A stretch of 64,000 nt of DNA, taken from positions 1 through 64,000 of the forward strand of contig NZ_AJKI01000021.1 of assembly GCF_000259075.1 (NCBI RefSeq), read 5' to 3'. Below the pieces are notes generated by a model. It saw nothing but the letters and a program-made list of their open reading frames with translations. It did no database searches and was not told where the DNA came from. The DNA is from Marinilabilia salmonicolor JCM 21150 (GTDB taxonomy: Bacteria > Bacteroidota > Bacteroidia > Bacteroidales > Marinilabiliaceae). How positions within the stretch are numbered: position 1 is the first letter of the stretch; each line of letters starts with the position of its first letter. Shown here in pieces: positions 19,718 to 29,061 of this stretch. The translations under genes were made by a program, and so were the position numbers.

Positions 19718-20905
19718 TTATTCCAGAATTTCAGTTACCTGACCGGCACCAACAGTACGACCACCTTCGCGGATAGCGAAACGCAGACCTACGTTAAGAG
19801 CTACGGGATAAATCAGGCTAACAGTAATCGTTACGTTATCACCAGGCATAACCATTTCTGATCCTTCAGGAAGAGTAATCTCTCCGGTTACGTCCAGGGT
19901 ACGCAAGTAGAACTGGGGACGATATTTGTTATGGAATGGAGTATGACGTCCACCCTCTTCTTTTTTCAACACATAAATCTCAGCCTTAAACTTGGTGTGA
20001 GGAGTGATTGAACCTGGCTTAGCCAAAACCATACCACGCTTAATCTCTTTTTTATCTACACCACGAAGAAGAAGACCTACGTTATCACCAGCCTGTCCGT
20101 CGTCCAAAATCTTACGGAACATTTCAACACCGGTACAAACGGTTTTCTTAGCTTGAGCACCAAGACCAATCATTTCCATTTCATCACCAGTGTGGATTAC
20201 TCCGGTTTCGATACGTCCGGTAGCAACGGTACCACGACCTGTAATAGAGAATACATCCTCAACAGGCATCAGGAAAGGCTTCTCGTTGTCACGCTCAGGA
20301 GTAGGAATCCAGGCGTCAACAGCGTCCATCAGTTCCATGATTTTTTCTTCCCACTTCTCTTCACCTTCCAGTGCGCCAAGAGCAGAACCTTTGATGATAG
20401 GAGCATCATCGCCGCCAAACTCGTAAAAGTTCAACAGATCACGTACTTCCATTTCAACAAGCTCGAGAAGCTCTTCATCGTCAACCATGTCCACTTTATT
20501 CAGGAACACAACGATTTTAGGTACGTTTACCTGACGTGCAAGCAGGATGTGCTCGCGGGTCTGAGGCATAGGACCATCAGTACCGGCAACAACCAGAATC
20601 GCTCCGTCCATCTGGGCAGCACCAGTTACCATGTTCTTCACATAGTCGGCGTGACCAGGACAGTCAACGTGTGCATAGTGACGTGCTTCAGTCTGATACT
20701 CAACGTGAGCAGTGTTAATAGTAATACCCCTTTCTTTTTCCTCAGGAGCATTATCAATAGAATCAAATTCTTTGATTTCGGACCAACCTTTCTTTGCCAA
20801 CACTTTTGTGATAGCAGCAGTCAGAGTAGTTTTACCATGGTCAACGTGACCGATGGTACCGATATTAACGTGAGGCTTCGTCCTTTGAAATGTTTCTTTA
20901 GCCAT
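19718..20905 (-). CDS. tuf: Translation elongation factor Tu
   Basis: A 395-residue GTPase that brings aminoacyl-tRNA to the ribosome. All G motifs are present: GHVDHGKTT (G1), [12 protein letters not shown] (G2), DCPGHADYV (G3), NKVDMVDD (G4) and GSALGAL (G5). Domains 2 and 3 are complete. It heads the tuf-tRNA(Trp)-secE-nusG-rplKAJL-rpoBC array, with a leader of almost 300 bases behind a near-consensus promoter. No tRNA genes precede it. Confidence 0.99.
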   Translation of the reverse strand: MAKETFQRTKPHVNIGTIGHVDHGKTTLTAAITKVLAKKGWSEIKEFDSIDNAPEEKERGITINTAHVEYQTEARHYAHVDCPGHADYVKNMVTGAAQMDGAILVVAGTDGPMPQTREHILLARQVNVPKIVVFLNKVDMVDDEELLELVEMEVRDLLNFYEFGGDDAPIIKGSALGALEGEEKWEEKIMELMDAVDAWIPTPERDNEKPFLMPVEDVFSITGRGTVATGRIETGVIHTGDEMEMIGLGAQAKKTVCTGVEMFRKILDDGQAGDNVGLLLRGVDKKEIKRGMVLAKPGSITPHTKFKAEIYVLKKEEGGRHTPFHNKYRPQFYLRTLDVTGEITLPEGSEMVMPGDNVTITVSLIYPVALNVGLRFAIREGGRTVGAGQVTEILE

Positions 20906-21061
20906 AACTCGAAATTATTAGACAATTAGATATAAATTGAAACCACTTATTTACTAAAAATAAACATCTTAGCGTCTGTTTTTAAGCAAAAACGCCTGAT
21001 TTTCGGGCCATAAAGATAAACATTTTCAATGCAATAATCCATAATTAAGGTTCTTTTTTCC

Positions 21062-21089
21062 AAAAAATCAGCACAATAACCTCTGCTGA
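21062..21089 (-). terminator. Attenuator-like hairpin in the tuf leader
   Basis: On the minus strand the stem TCAGCA/TGCTGA (21089-21084 and 21073-21068) is followed directly by six T residues. It lies about 115-140 bases into the predicted leader, well before the tuf start at 20905. A second pairing option extends outward (TTTCCA with TGGAAA). Partial termination in the leader is inferred. Confidence 0.55.
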
Positions 21090-21126
21090 CCTGGAAACAA
21101 AAAAGCTATTTATCCTTTTGCCCATT

Positions 21127-21171
21127 CATTTTAATAGGCTGATTATTAACTATAATCAGCCTATTAAAATG
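21127..21171. repeat. Perfect 20-base palindromic hairpin in the tuf leader
   Basis: Arms 21127-21146 and 21152-21171 are perfectly complementary over 20 bases around a 5-base loop (TAACT). No T run follows on the minus strand, so it is not a standard terminator. It lies between the predicted tuf start point (about 21203) and tuf, and downstream of the hpf stop at 21262. Confidence 0.8.
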
Positions 21172-21208
21172 ATATTTGGAAGGTTATTCACCTACCAAAA
21201 ACGGTGTG

Positions 21209-21239
21209 CAAATGTATAATATTTTTCAAACAGCACAAA
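21209..21239 (-). promoter_or_regulatory. Bacteroidota consensus promoter of the tuf operon
   Basis: On the minus strand: TTTG (21239-21236), 19 bases, TACATTTG (21216-21209). This matches the Bacteroidota primary-sigma consensus TTTG-N19-TAnnTTTG exactly. The predicted start is near 21203, giving a leader of about 298 bases before tuf. Confidence 0.75.
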
Positions 21240-21261
21240 ATAATCAGGCACTCTTTTTTGA

Positions 21262-21561
21262 CTATTTGGCTTTTAACTTTTCTTTGCGTTTAATCAATTG
21301 TTTACGCAAGGCTTCGCATGTCTGATCAACAGACTCTTCAAATGTTTTACTTTGTTTTTTAGCAAATAAATTACTACCCGGAATATCCAACTCAATTTCC
21401 GCAACTTTATTTTCCGAAGTCTCAGCCTTATCGAGGCGAAGCGTTACCTCTGCTCCAATGATGCTGTCGGAAAACTGATCGAGTTTCCCAACTTTCTGAT
21501 TGATGAAATCTTCAAGTCTTTCTGCGGTATCAAAATGTACCGATTCAATAGTAATGTTCAT
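21262..21561 (-). CDS. hpf: Ribosome hibernation-promoting factor (short HPF/YfiA)
   Basis: A 99-residue protein of the HPF/YfiA fold (MNITIESVHFDTAERLEDFI, then AEVTLRLDKAE) that binds the 30S decoding region and stabilises idle ribosomes. It lacks the C-terminal dimerisation extension of long HPF. I use ATG at 21561; an in-frame GTG at 21567 would add two residues. It lies 19 bases after xerC. Confidence 0.93.
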   Translation of the reverse strand: MNITIESVHFDTAERLEDFINQKVGKLDQFSDSIIGAEVTLRLDKAETSENKVAEIELDIPGSNLFAKKQSKTFEESVDQTCEALRKQLIKRKEKLKAK

Positions 21562-21580
21562 AGACACTCCTCCAACTTAT

Positions 21581-22465
21581 TTAGGCCCTGGGATGGGCCT
21601 GATTATAAATAGATGATAATTTCTCAAATGTATTATGGGTGTATATCTGGGTAGCATTAAGGTTGGCATGCCCAAGCAATTCTTTAATTGCATTAATATC
21701 TGCCCCCCTGTTAAGCAAAATGGTAGCAAAAGTATGTCTCAACACATGCGGACTTTTTTTGGCCATGGTCGTAACAGCTCTCAGATGCTTATTTACAATC
21801 CGGTAAACCAATTTATGGTAAACGGGATCTCCCTTATCGGTAAGAAAAAACCCAATTTTGTTCCGATCAGGGAAAGAGGAATTCCGCACCTCCACATATT
21901 TTAAAACATTGCTCTTAGTGCTTTGGTTCATCGGCACAAGCCGCTCTTTATTGCGTTTCCCAAGCACCTTGACAAGCCCGGAAGAAAAATCAAAACTATC
22001 GTCCCTTAAGGCAATCATCTCTGAAAGACGAATTCCGGTTCCGTAAAACAAATCGATAATCGTTTTATCGCGCACTCCGGTAAAATCATTTCCAAAAGGA
22101 AACTGATCAAGCAATAAGTCCATTTCCTTCTCTTTGACAAAGTCAGGAAGATTTTTCGAAAGTTTAGGCAAAATTACTCCTTCTGCAGGAGACGTTTCCA
22201 TAACCCTCTCCCGTAAAAGAAATTTAAAATAAGCTCTAAGAGAAGCAACTTTCCGATGTATTGACCTCGGCTTTAGATTATTGTAATGAAGCGCCACTAC
22301 CCAGTTTCTGATAAACCTCGTTTTTACTTTACGTTCATCCTCCACACCCATCTCTTCCATATACGAGGCAAATTGTTTAAGGTCTGCTTCATATGCAACC
22401 AATGTATGATTGGAACAACGCTTTTCGAATTTAAGATATTTTAGAAACGGGTCGATATATAGCAT
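21581..22465 (-). CDS. xerC: Tyrosine recombinase XerC/XerD family
   Basis: A 294-residue site-specific recombinase with an N-terminal SAM-like DNA-binding domain (1-90) and a catalytic domain. Catalytic residues are visible: R146 (GTGIRLSEM), K170, H240 and R243 (HVLRHTFA), H266 and the nucleophile Y275 (QIYTHNT). Its linkage to hpf and rpsU, as in other Bacteroidota, fits a housekeeping chromosome-dimer resolvase rather than a mobile-element integrase. The start codon is adjacent to the T run of the rpsU terminator, so expression may depend on readthrough. Confidence 0.92.
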   Translation of the reverse strand: MLYIDPFLKYLKFEKRCSNHTLVAYEADLKQFASYMEEMGVEDERKVKTRFIRNWVVALHYNNLKPRSIHRKVASLRAYFKFLLRERVMETSPAEGVILPKLSKNLPDFVKEKEMDLLLDQFPFGNDFTGVRDKTIIDLFYGTGIRLSEMIALRDDSFDFSSGLVKVLGKRNKERLVPMNQSTKSNVLKYVEVRNSSFPDRNKIGFFLTDKGDPVYHKLVYRIVNKHLRAVTTMAKKSPHVLRHTFATILLNRGADINAIKELLGHANLNATQIYTHNTFEKLSSIYNQAHPRA

Positions 22466-22538
22466 AAAAAAACGCCTGACTTTTCAACTAATGGTTTAAA
22501 CGAATATACGAAAAAACCGCTGAAAAGTCAGGCGTTTT
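22466..22538 (-). terminator. rpsU terminator abutting the xerC start codon
   Basis: Arms 22469-22486 and 22521-22538 are perfectly complementary over 18 bases. On the minus strand the stem ends in a run of seven T residues (22472-22466) immediately followed by the xerC ATG (22465-22463). This terminates rpsU and leaves xerC no room for a separate leader. Confidence 0.85.
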
Positions 22539-22554
22539 GAAAAAGAAATTTTGT

Positions 22555-22746
22555 CTATTCCGTATCTTCCTGAAGCTTCTGAATATAGGCTGCTTTTTTA
22601 AGCTCTTCCCTGCGCTGAACAGACGGCTTAGTAAAAGCCTGGCGACTGCGGATTTCACGCATTGCACCAGTTTTTTCAAATTTACGTTTGAATTTCTTCA
22701 GTGCTCTTTCAATATTTTCTCCTTCTTTAATAGGAACTACGATCAT
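22555..22746 (-). CDS. rpsU: 30S ribosomal protein S21
   Basis: A 63-residue basic protein, MIVVPIKEGENIERALKKFK being the family signature, followed by KTGAMREIRSRQAF. bS21 sits near the anti-Shine-Dalgarno end of 16S rRNA. It is the first gene of rpsU-xerC-hpf and is followed by a strong terminator. Confidence 0.97.
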   Translation of the reverse strand: MIVVPIKEGENIERALKKFKRKFEKTGAMREIRSRQAFTKPSVQRREELKKAAYIQKLQEDTE

Positions 22747-22972
22747 GATATTCGTCTTTAATATTTTTAAACTTCAATTTTTTAAAACTAAAATAAGCTT
22801 CCACTTCTCACAAAGTGCAGAAACCTAATTGGGAATATTTGTAAAATCAGTTCTTTTTCTTAAAAAATAAACAACCAACCTCCAATCTTTTAGACGGTTA
22901 TAAAAAAGAAAACAATGTTTCCAAAATCAGGTGCAAAGAAAATGAAGATTATTGATTGAAACAAGTTAATTT

Positions 22973-23929
22973 TCATTTTTCTGCTCTTTTCAGGCTATTT
23001 TTCTCATTAAAACAAAGATAGGGAAGTACCCTTTCCAAAGATTCCTTATCAAATGATTTGAATGTTTCCAAAACACTCTTATTGGCAACAACCCCATTTT
23101 TCTTTTGATATTCAACAATTTCCCTCGCCTGATAGAAGTTAACATAAGGATGAGCTTTAAGTTTTCTAAGCGCAAAGGTGTTGACATCCATTTTTACAAC
23201 ATCATCTGGTGAGACCACAAAACAGTCGCTTACTTCATCTACCAGCCCGGAGGGCAACCCATAAACCTCCCTGAGTTGTTCCACACTGTAAAAACCACCC
23301 AACAGATTTCTAAAGTCAACAATACGACGGGAAAAAACAGGACCAATCCCCTTAATTCTTTGCAATTCGAGTGTATCAGCTTTATTCAGGTCTATAATTA
23401 AAAGAGGCTCATCATTAAAGCGTTCTGTCCCGAAATCAACCGTCATTTCTCCACCAGCATTTCCCTTTTCCGGTTTGTCATATTTATCCGGTTTTATCCC
23501 GGAAGGGTCTTCAATTTTCACAAATGGCAGCATTTGGGTCAGCATTATAGAATCCAGACCATAAATTTTCCCAATTTCCTCACCTTTGTAAAAAACGCCA
23601 CCGGCTTCCCGAAATTTTATCCAGTTTATTATTACATAGGAAGGGATTCCCATGCGGGAAAGTTTTGTGACAGAAACCGTGTTCGGATTGAATGTGGAAA
23701 AGTTAAATTGCCTCCTATTCCGGAGCACCGAAGATTCAGTTTCTGATTTCATTTTGGAGGACTGTTCCAACTCTGAAAGAATTTCAACTTCAGAAATCAC
23801 TTTTATTTCAGGAGGTTCAGAAACAACTGGTAAAAGGAATCTAATGACGACCAGAAGAACAATCAAAAAACTCAGTAAAACCAGGCCATATTGTTCTCTT
23901 CGGGAAAAGGCAAGCCAATCTTTCCACAT
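22973..23929 (-). CDS. Membrane-anchored helix-hairpin-helix (ComEA-like) protein
   Basis: A 318-residue protein with an N-terminal membrane segment (about 15-34) and repeated helix-hairpin-helix modules. One of them, LNKADTLELQRIKGIGPVFS, is the clearest ComEA-type DNA-binding signature. Others are more degenerate (NPNTVSVTKLSRMGIPSYVI; DVNTFALRKLKAHPYVNFYQ). It may bind DNA on the outer face of the inner membrane, as ComEA does in DNA uptake (family knowledge), but no other competence gene is nearby. Start ATG at 23929; a TTG at 23944 is less likely. Confidence 0.8.
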   Translation of the reverse strand: MWKDWLAFSRREQYGLVLLSFLIVLLVVIRFLLPVVSEPPEIKVISEVEILSELEQSSKMKSETESSVLRNRRQFNFSTFNPNTVSVTKLSRMGIPSYVIINWIKFREAGGVFYKGEEIGKIYGLDSIMLTQMLPFVKIEDPSGIKPDKYDKPEKGNAGGEMTVDFGTERFNDEPLLIIDLNKADTLELQRIKGIGPVFSRRIVDFRNLLGGFYSVEQLREVYGLPSGLVDEVSDCFVVSPDDVVKMDVNTFALRKLKAHPYVNFYQAREIVEYQKKNGVVANKSVLETFKSFDKESLERVLPYLCFNEKNSLKRAEK

Positions 23930-24002
23930 GTTTTTTTGAGGCAAGATAAATCATAACTCACATTAAATCAAGCATCAAAAAAATTCATTTTTTATCAGAC
24001 GA

Positions 24003-25322
24003 TCAAATCCATCCCAGTCCGTTGAGGAAAACCAAAGCAATAGCGATGGGTGCCAGAAACTTTATGATAAACCTGAATCCTCTGTAATAACGAGCCTTTC
24101 TTCCGTCTGCCTCTATTTCAAGACGTGGCAGATTTTTTTCCATTACCCATCCCACAAAAATAACCACGAGAAGTCCTCCGATGGGTAGCAATATGTTTGA
24201 AGAAACATAATCGAATGCCCCGAAGGCGTTGTCACTAAAGGCACACAGAGCAGCCAGCAAAGACATTATTCCGGCTGCAATCCAGGTAGCTTGCTTGCGG
24301 CGTAACTTGAGTTCTTCGGTAAAATAGGCGACCACCACTTCGAGCAAAGAAATGGAGGACGTAAATGCAGCAATGCTAAGCAGAACAAAAAACAGTAATC
24401 CAAAAAGATAACCTCCCGCCATCTGATTAAAGATATTTGGCAAGGTAACAAAAACCAATCCCGGCCCCTGGTTGGGAGCCATCCCAAAGGCAAAAGCTGC
24501 AGGAAAAATAGCAACACCGGCAAGAACAGCAATCAGTGTATCGGCCAGGGATACGGAAAGAGCAGTTCCGCCAAGACTCTCGTTTTTCTTAATATAAGAT
24601 CCGTAAGTAACAATGACTCCCATCCCAATACTCAGGGAGAAGAATGCCTGTCCCAACGCTTCCAGAATTACATCGGAATTAAGTTTTGAAAAATCGGGAT
24701 TGAAGAGAAAATCAAGTCCGGCCATTGCCCCATCCAGTGTAACCGCCCGCACATTCAAAACTAAAATAATAAGTACCAACAGAGGCATCAATATTTTAGT
24801 GTATTTTTCTATTCCCTTTTCAATTCCTGAACTAACAATGTAAGCTGTTCCGGTCATAAAAAGTAATGTCCAGAACAACGACCATCCCTTTGTGGCCTGA
24901 ACTCCCTCAAAAACCTGAATCATCTGATCCGGAGTGTTACCGGCCAAAGCATTGGTCAGAGAATAATAGACATATTGCAAGGTCCATCCTGCCACCACAG
25001 CATAAAAACCAAGAATAAGAAATGCAGCACCCACCCCCATCACACCAATCATAAACCACGGTTTTCCCGGAGCCAGTTTTCTGAAAGCCCCGAAAACATT
25101 CAGTTGTGCCTTTCGACCAATCAACAATTCAGATATCATAACCGGAACACCTATCATAATAACAAACAACAGGTAAACCAACAGGAAAGCACCACCTCCG
25201 TTCTCGCCCAAAACGTAAGGAAAACGCCAGATATTTCCTAGTCCGATTGCAGAACCGGCTGCAGCAGCAATAATGCCGAATTTTCCTGAAAAAGTATCTC
25301 TGGAAGGTGTATTGGATTGCAT
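24003..25322 (-). CDS. Sodium-dependent transporter, neurotransmitter:sodium symporter family
   Basis: A 439-residue inner-membrane protein with about 11-12 hydrophobic segments. TM1 has the family motif GSAIGLGNIWRFPY followed by ENGGGAF, which forms the Na+ and substrate sites in LeuT-like transporters. The substrate is probably an amino acid (inference). Start ATG at 25322; the longer frame to 25367 would run through the aldolase terminator. It is 85 bases downstream of fba, across that terminator. Confidence 0.9.
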   Translation of the reverse strand: MQSNTPSRDTFSGKFGIIAAAAGSAIGLGNIWRFPYVLGENGGGAFLLVYLLFVIMIGVPVMISELLIGRKAQLNVFGAFRKLAPGKPWFMIGVMGVGAAFLILGFYAVVAGWTLQYVYYSLTNALAGNTPDQMIQVFEGVQATKGWSLFWTLLFMTGTAYIVSSGIEKGIEKYTKILMPLLVLIILVLNVRAVTLDGAMAGLDFLFNPDFSKLNSDVILEALGQAFFSLSIGMGVIVTYGSYIKKNESLGGTALSVSLADTLIAVLAGVAIFPAAFAFGMAPNQGPGLVFVTLPNIFNQMAGGYLFGLLFFVLLSIAAFTSSISLLEVVVAYFTEELKLRRKQATWIAAGIMSLLAALCAFSDNAFGAFDYVSSNILLPIGGLLVVIFVGWVMEKNLPRLEIEADGRKARYYRGFRFIIKFLAPIAIALVFLNGLGWI

Positions 25323-25349
25323 AGCTGAAAAGAATAAAAGGGTACCACT

Positions 25350-25376
25350 AAAAAAACCCCCACACAATAGTGGGGG
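25350..25376 (-). terminator. Terminator of the aldolase gene
   Basis: The stem CCCCCAC (25357-25363) pairs with GTGGGGG (25370-25376) around ACAATA. On the minus strand it is followed by seven T residues. It lies between fba (stop at 25408) and the transporter start at 25322. Confidence 0.9.
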
Positions 25377-25407
25377 CTTGAAAATTTATCCTATTTAAGA
25401 ATGTATT

Positions 25408-26487
25408 TTACAATACATCTACGCAATTAAGCGCTTTAAAAGCAAGTTCGAGACGCTTAACCATAGCCTCTTCACCGGCACGAAGCCATTTTCGGGGATC
25501 ATAGAACTTCTTGTTTGGTTTATCCTCTCCTTCGGGATTACCAATCTGCGTCTGGAGGAAATCATGATGTTTAGCTTCATACTCACGAACCCCATCCCAG
25601 CAAGCCCACTGTGTATCTGTATCGATGTTCATTTTGATAACACCATAACTGACAGCCTCCTGAATCTCAGCATCAGAAGAACCTGATCCACCGTGAAATA
25701 CAAAGTTAACAGGCTTCTCTTCGGTACCGAATTTCTTTGAAATAAAATCCTGAGACTTTTTGAGAATATCGGGACGCAACACAACATTACCAGGCTTATA
25801 AACACCATGAACGTTACCAAAAGAGGCAGCAATGGTAAAATTGGGAGAGATCTTCTTCAGTTCTTCATAAGCAAAAGCAACCTCTTCAGGCTGAGTATAA
25901 AGAAGTGCATTGTCAACGTTAGAATTGTCAACGCCGTCTTCCTCACCACCGGTAATTCCAAGCTCAATCTCAAGAGTCATATCAATTTTGCTCATTCTCT
26001 CGAGGTATTTTTTACAGATGTCGATATTCTCCTGCAAAGGCTCCTCTGAAAGGTCAAGCATATGAGAGCTGAACAAAGGCTTTCCGGTTTCTTTATAGAA
26101 TTTCTCCCCCTCATCGAGGAGTCCGTCAATCCAGGGCAGCAATTTCTTGGCAGCATGGTCGGTATGAAGAATTACAGGTACACCATAAGACTCGGCCAAA
26201 AGATGAACATGCTTGGCAGCAGCAACTGCACCTTTGATAGCAGTTTCCTGTCCTTCTCCGTTGGCTGCTTTACCAGCATAAAATGCGGCACCACCATTAG
26301 AGAGCTGAACAATCACGGGAGCCTTGGCCACTTTAGCAGCTTCCATCACAGCATTCACAGAGTTGGAACCAACAACGTTTACAGCAGGAAGAGCAAATTG
26401 GTTTTCGCGGGCTACACGGAAAATTTCCTGAAGATCTTTACCTGCAGCAACACCTGGTTTTACAACATCCAAAATTTTTTCTTTCAT
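25408..26487 (-). CDS. fba: Fructose-bisphosphate aldolase, class II
   Basis: A 359-residue zinc aldolase of the long type (E. coli FbaA length) that cleaves fructose 1,6-bisphosphate in glycolysis. Metal and catalytic residues are visible: D110 and H111 (ILHTDHAAKK), E175 (LEIELG), H227 (FGNVHGVYKPG) and H265 (FVFHGGSGSSD). It ends at its own terminator. A TAAATTTG -7 box on the minus strand at 26599-26592, with TTG 21 bases upstream, is a possible promoter. Confidence 0.97.
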   Translation of the reverse strand: MKEKILDVVKPGVAAGKDLQEIFRVARENQFALPAVNVVGSNSVNAVMEAAKVAKAPVIVQLSNGGAAFYAGKAANGEGQETAIKGAVAAAKHVHLLAESYGVPVILHTDHAAKKLLPWIDGLLDEGEKFYKETGKPLFSSHMLDLSEEPLQENIDICKKYLERMSKIDMTLEIELGITGGEEDGVDNSNVDNALLYTQPEEVAFAYEELKKISPNFTIAASFGNVHGVYKPGNVVLRPDILKKSQDFISKKFGTEEKPVNFVFHGGSGSSDAEIQEAVSYGVIKMNIDTDTQWACWDGVREYEAKHHDFLQTQIGNPEGEDKPNKKFYDPRKWLRAGEEAMVKRLELAFKALNCVDVL

Positions 26488-26646
26488 AATTACAATTATT
26501 TGATGAGATGTAAAATTAATAACTTGTTAAAAGCAATAAAGATTTGCAACAAAACGTAATTATATAACACAAAATCAATTACAAATCCGTGCAAATTTAA
26601 AAATAAAATAGGAAAAAAAGCAACCATTGGTGAATTTCCACCGGAA

Positions 26647-28959
26647 CTAAAAAGGATAACCAATTGCAAAGTTAAAGCCAACATCGTCCCATGTCCAGGG
26701 TCTGTTCAGCGGAATCCAACGTTCGCCCTCAGGAAGCGAAGGATCATGAGTCTTAAGACCGGCATCGAACCGGAAGATAAAATAATTGAAATCAAAACGT
26801 GTTCCAAGCCCTGTACCTACTGCCAACTGTCCGGCAAATGTTCCAAAATCAAACAAGCCTCCTTCCGGACTGGCATCTTCGCGGATACTCCAGATATTTC
26901 CAACATCCATAAATAAAGCTCCTTCAAGAATCCAAAACAGTTTAAACCGGTATTCCAGATTAAACTCCAGTTTAATATCGGCAGTTTGATTGTAAAAACG
27001 AGCACCCTCTTCGTTATAGCTTCCGGGCCCCAGGCCCCTGACAGGCCAGGCCCTTATGCTGTTGGCTCCTCCCGAAAAATAACGCTTCTCAAACGGCAGC
27101 ACATCCAGATTTCCATAGGGATATCCCACTCCTGCAAAAAATCGCCAAACCAACGAAGTATATCTGTCAAGACGATTATTAAACCGAACATCCACATCAG
27201 ATTTCACATACTGGGCATACCGAATTCCAAGCAGCTCATCATAATCCTGCCCTGAATCCTCGTTCCAAAGGCCGGAGACAGAAGACAAAAGGTTACCTGC
27301 TGATTCCACATTGGCTCTCAGATACCAAAAATCACGTCGTTGCCCCAACACCTGCTGATTCAGTAAAAATGAATAGTTCATATTCATAATCAAGTGATCT
27401 TCATAAGTATATCTCAAAAAAGTATTGCTGATTCTATCCCAAAACTCATCATTCACCTCGGGAATATTTACGAGATTAAACTCAATGGGATAAAAAGAGT
27501 GAGAAATATACCTGGAAGATCTCCAGTTATATCCCAGACGTGCATTAGCAATGGTTCGTGTGTAGTCAGGCCTGCGTTGATAATTGTATGCCAAACCGAT
27601 GTTTGTCTTGGGGTTGTACCTTTGTCTGAATTGTTCTATACGAAGCGGAAGCAAAAACCGTGGCAGAACCAGAGAAGCCTCTGCGCCCAGTTCCAGTGTA
27701 TTAAACTCTTCGGCTGAGGAGCGCACAAATTGGTTCTGACGTGCCAGTCTGGTATTAAAAGTAAAAAATTCACCCCCCTTCATCAGATTCTTATGCTGAT
27801 AGGTAAGATTTCCGGCGGCTCCAAGGTTTCCTGAAGAGTTAGTACCTTCAATATCGAAGGATACAGACTGTGGTTTACCCGGTGAGAGACGAATTACACA
27901 ATCCAGTAACGGTTTGCCTTCAGAATCAAAAGATTCGGTTTCTCTGAAACGAATATTAATGTACTTAAACAACCTCAATCCACTAAGAAGCTGATGTGTA
28001 CGACTAACCATCCTGGCGTTGTATATATCACCCGGATGAATATAACTTGAACTAAACAACAATTCAGGCTTAAAAGACAATTTATCGTTGTAAACAACAA
28101 TAATATCCTTATAATTTAAGGTGTCTGTTGCAACAGCAGTATTACTACTGTCGGCTTCAACTGCATCGGCGGCTCCCATTCCAATATGAAAAAGAACCTT
28201 ATCAATTTTGAATCTGCGGTGGTGTTTATACCCCAGAACATCCTCCGGACTAACAACCACCATAGAATCAACGACCTGATGGTTGCCTGCTGTAGTATCT
28301 GACCTGAAATAGATAAACTCTTCAGAAAACTTATAAAACCCTTTACTTCTGAGATTCTCGGCAATCCGTTCCCTTTCACGTTCATGCAAATTAACTGTAA
28401 ACGGTCGTCCTGGACGCAGAAAAGTAGATAACGTATCATTCAGAATTTCCTTACGGATCGAATCATCTTCGATCCGGTAAAACAGATTTTTTAAATGATA
28501 CCGATTTCCGGGATTGATATCATAGGTCACTTTAACTTTCTTTTTCCCCGAATAGATGGCAGTGTCGGTAACAGAAGACTGAAAGTACCCCTGATTCTTA
28601 AGAAACAGGGAGATCTGGCGTGAAGACTGGGTGGATAAAAACGGGTCATAAATAACCGGTTCTTCACCTATACTCCTCAACCATTTATTAATGCCCTTAT
28701 CACCATCACGCCCGGAAAGGTTGTATAGTCCGAGATAGAATTTCCAAACGCCAAGAAGTTTGGTATTTTCCTGCTGCCGGATATAGGGCTTAAGCTGTTC
28801 CTTTCGCACATCGGCCCCCCTGTTTCTCACTTTCACATTGGCAAGCAGGTGTTCATCTTCCGGAACAAATTTGGTAGATGAACAGCCGGTCCCGCACAAA
28901 ACCATCAGGCCGAAAAGAAAAGGAATACAATTCCTAAAAGAAGTAATATTTTTAGACAT
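26647..28959 (-). CDS. tamL: TamL-type outer-membrane Omp85 lipoprotein
   Basis: A 770-residue outer-membrane protein. The N terminus ends in CGTGCSSTKF, a likely lipoprotein signal with C26 as the acylated residue. POTRA-like repeats follow (about 30-370), then the C-terminal Omp85 barrel with KRYFSGGANSIRAWPVRGLG and the final DDVGFNFAIGYPF. TamA homologues carrying a lipid anchor are known in Bacteroidota as TamL, partners of TamB in outer-membrane biogenesis. The start is placed at 28959 because upstream codons overlap the divergent trmH-like gene and delay the lipoprotein signal. tamB is not next to it. Confidence 0.85.
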   Translation of the reverse strand: MSKNITSFRNCIPFLFGLMVLCGTGCSSTKFVPEDEHLLANVKVRNRGADVRKEQLKPYIRQQENTKLLGVWKFYLGLYNLSGRDGDKGINKWLRSIGEEPVIYDPFLSTQSSRQISLFLKNQGYFQSSVTDTAIYSGKKKVKVTYDINPGNRYHLKNLFYRIEDDSIRKEILNDTLSTFLRPGRPFTVNLHERERERIAENLRSKGFYKFSEEFIYFRSDTTAGNHQVVDSMVVVSPEDVLGYKHHRRFKIDKVLFHIGMGAADAVEADSSNTAVATDTLNYKDIIVVYNDKLSFKPELLFSSSYIHPGDIYNARMVSRTHQLLSGLRLFKYINIRFRETESFDSEGKPLLDCVIRLSPGKPQSVSFDIEGTNSSGNLGAAGNLTYQHKNLMKGGEFFTFNTRLARQNQFVRSSAEEFNTLELGAEASLVLPRFLLPLRIEQFRQRYNPKTNIGLAYNYQRRPDYTRTIANARLGYNWRSSRYISHSFYPIEFNLVNIPEVNDEFWDRISNTFLRYTYEDHLIMNMNYSFLLNQQVLGQRRDFWYLRANVESAGNLLSSVSGLWNEDSGQDYDELLGIRYAQYVKSDVDVRFNNRLDRYTSLVWRFFAGVGYPYGNLDVLPFEKRYFSGGANSIRAWPVRGLGPGSYNEEGARFYNQTADIKLEFNLEYRFKLFWILEGALFMDVGNIWSIREDASPEGGLFDFGTFAGQLAVGTGLGTRFDFNYFIFRFDAGLKTHDPSLPEGERWIPLNRPWTWDDVGFNFAIGYPF

Positions 28960-29012
28960 CAATAAAATCAAAGTATAATTGGGATTCAATATTCCTGATA
29001 ATACAAAGAAAC

Positions 29013-29045
29013 CAAATATATCGGTTATAATTATAATTTTGCAAA
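29013..29045. promoter_or_regulatory. Divergent promoters of tamL and the TrmH-like gene
   Basis: On the minus strand TATATTTG (29020-29013) precedes tamL, with a TTTG at 29045-29042 as -33 box and a 21-base spacer. On the plus strand TAATTTTG (29034-29041) lies about 20 bases before the methyltransferase start at 29062, without a clear -33 box. Both match the Bacteroidota -7 consensus TAnnTTTG. Confidence 0.45.
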
Positions 29046-29061
29046 CAAAGAAAAAGCCAAA

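Noticed and set aside
21581-22465. Integrase of a mobile element
   Set aside because: Linkage to rpsU and hpf, and absence of attachment-site repeats or cargo genes, fit housekeeping XerC.
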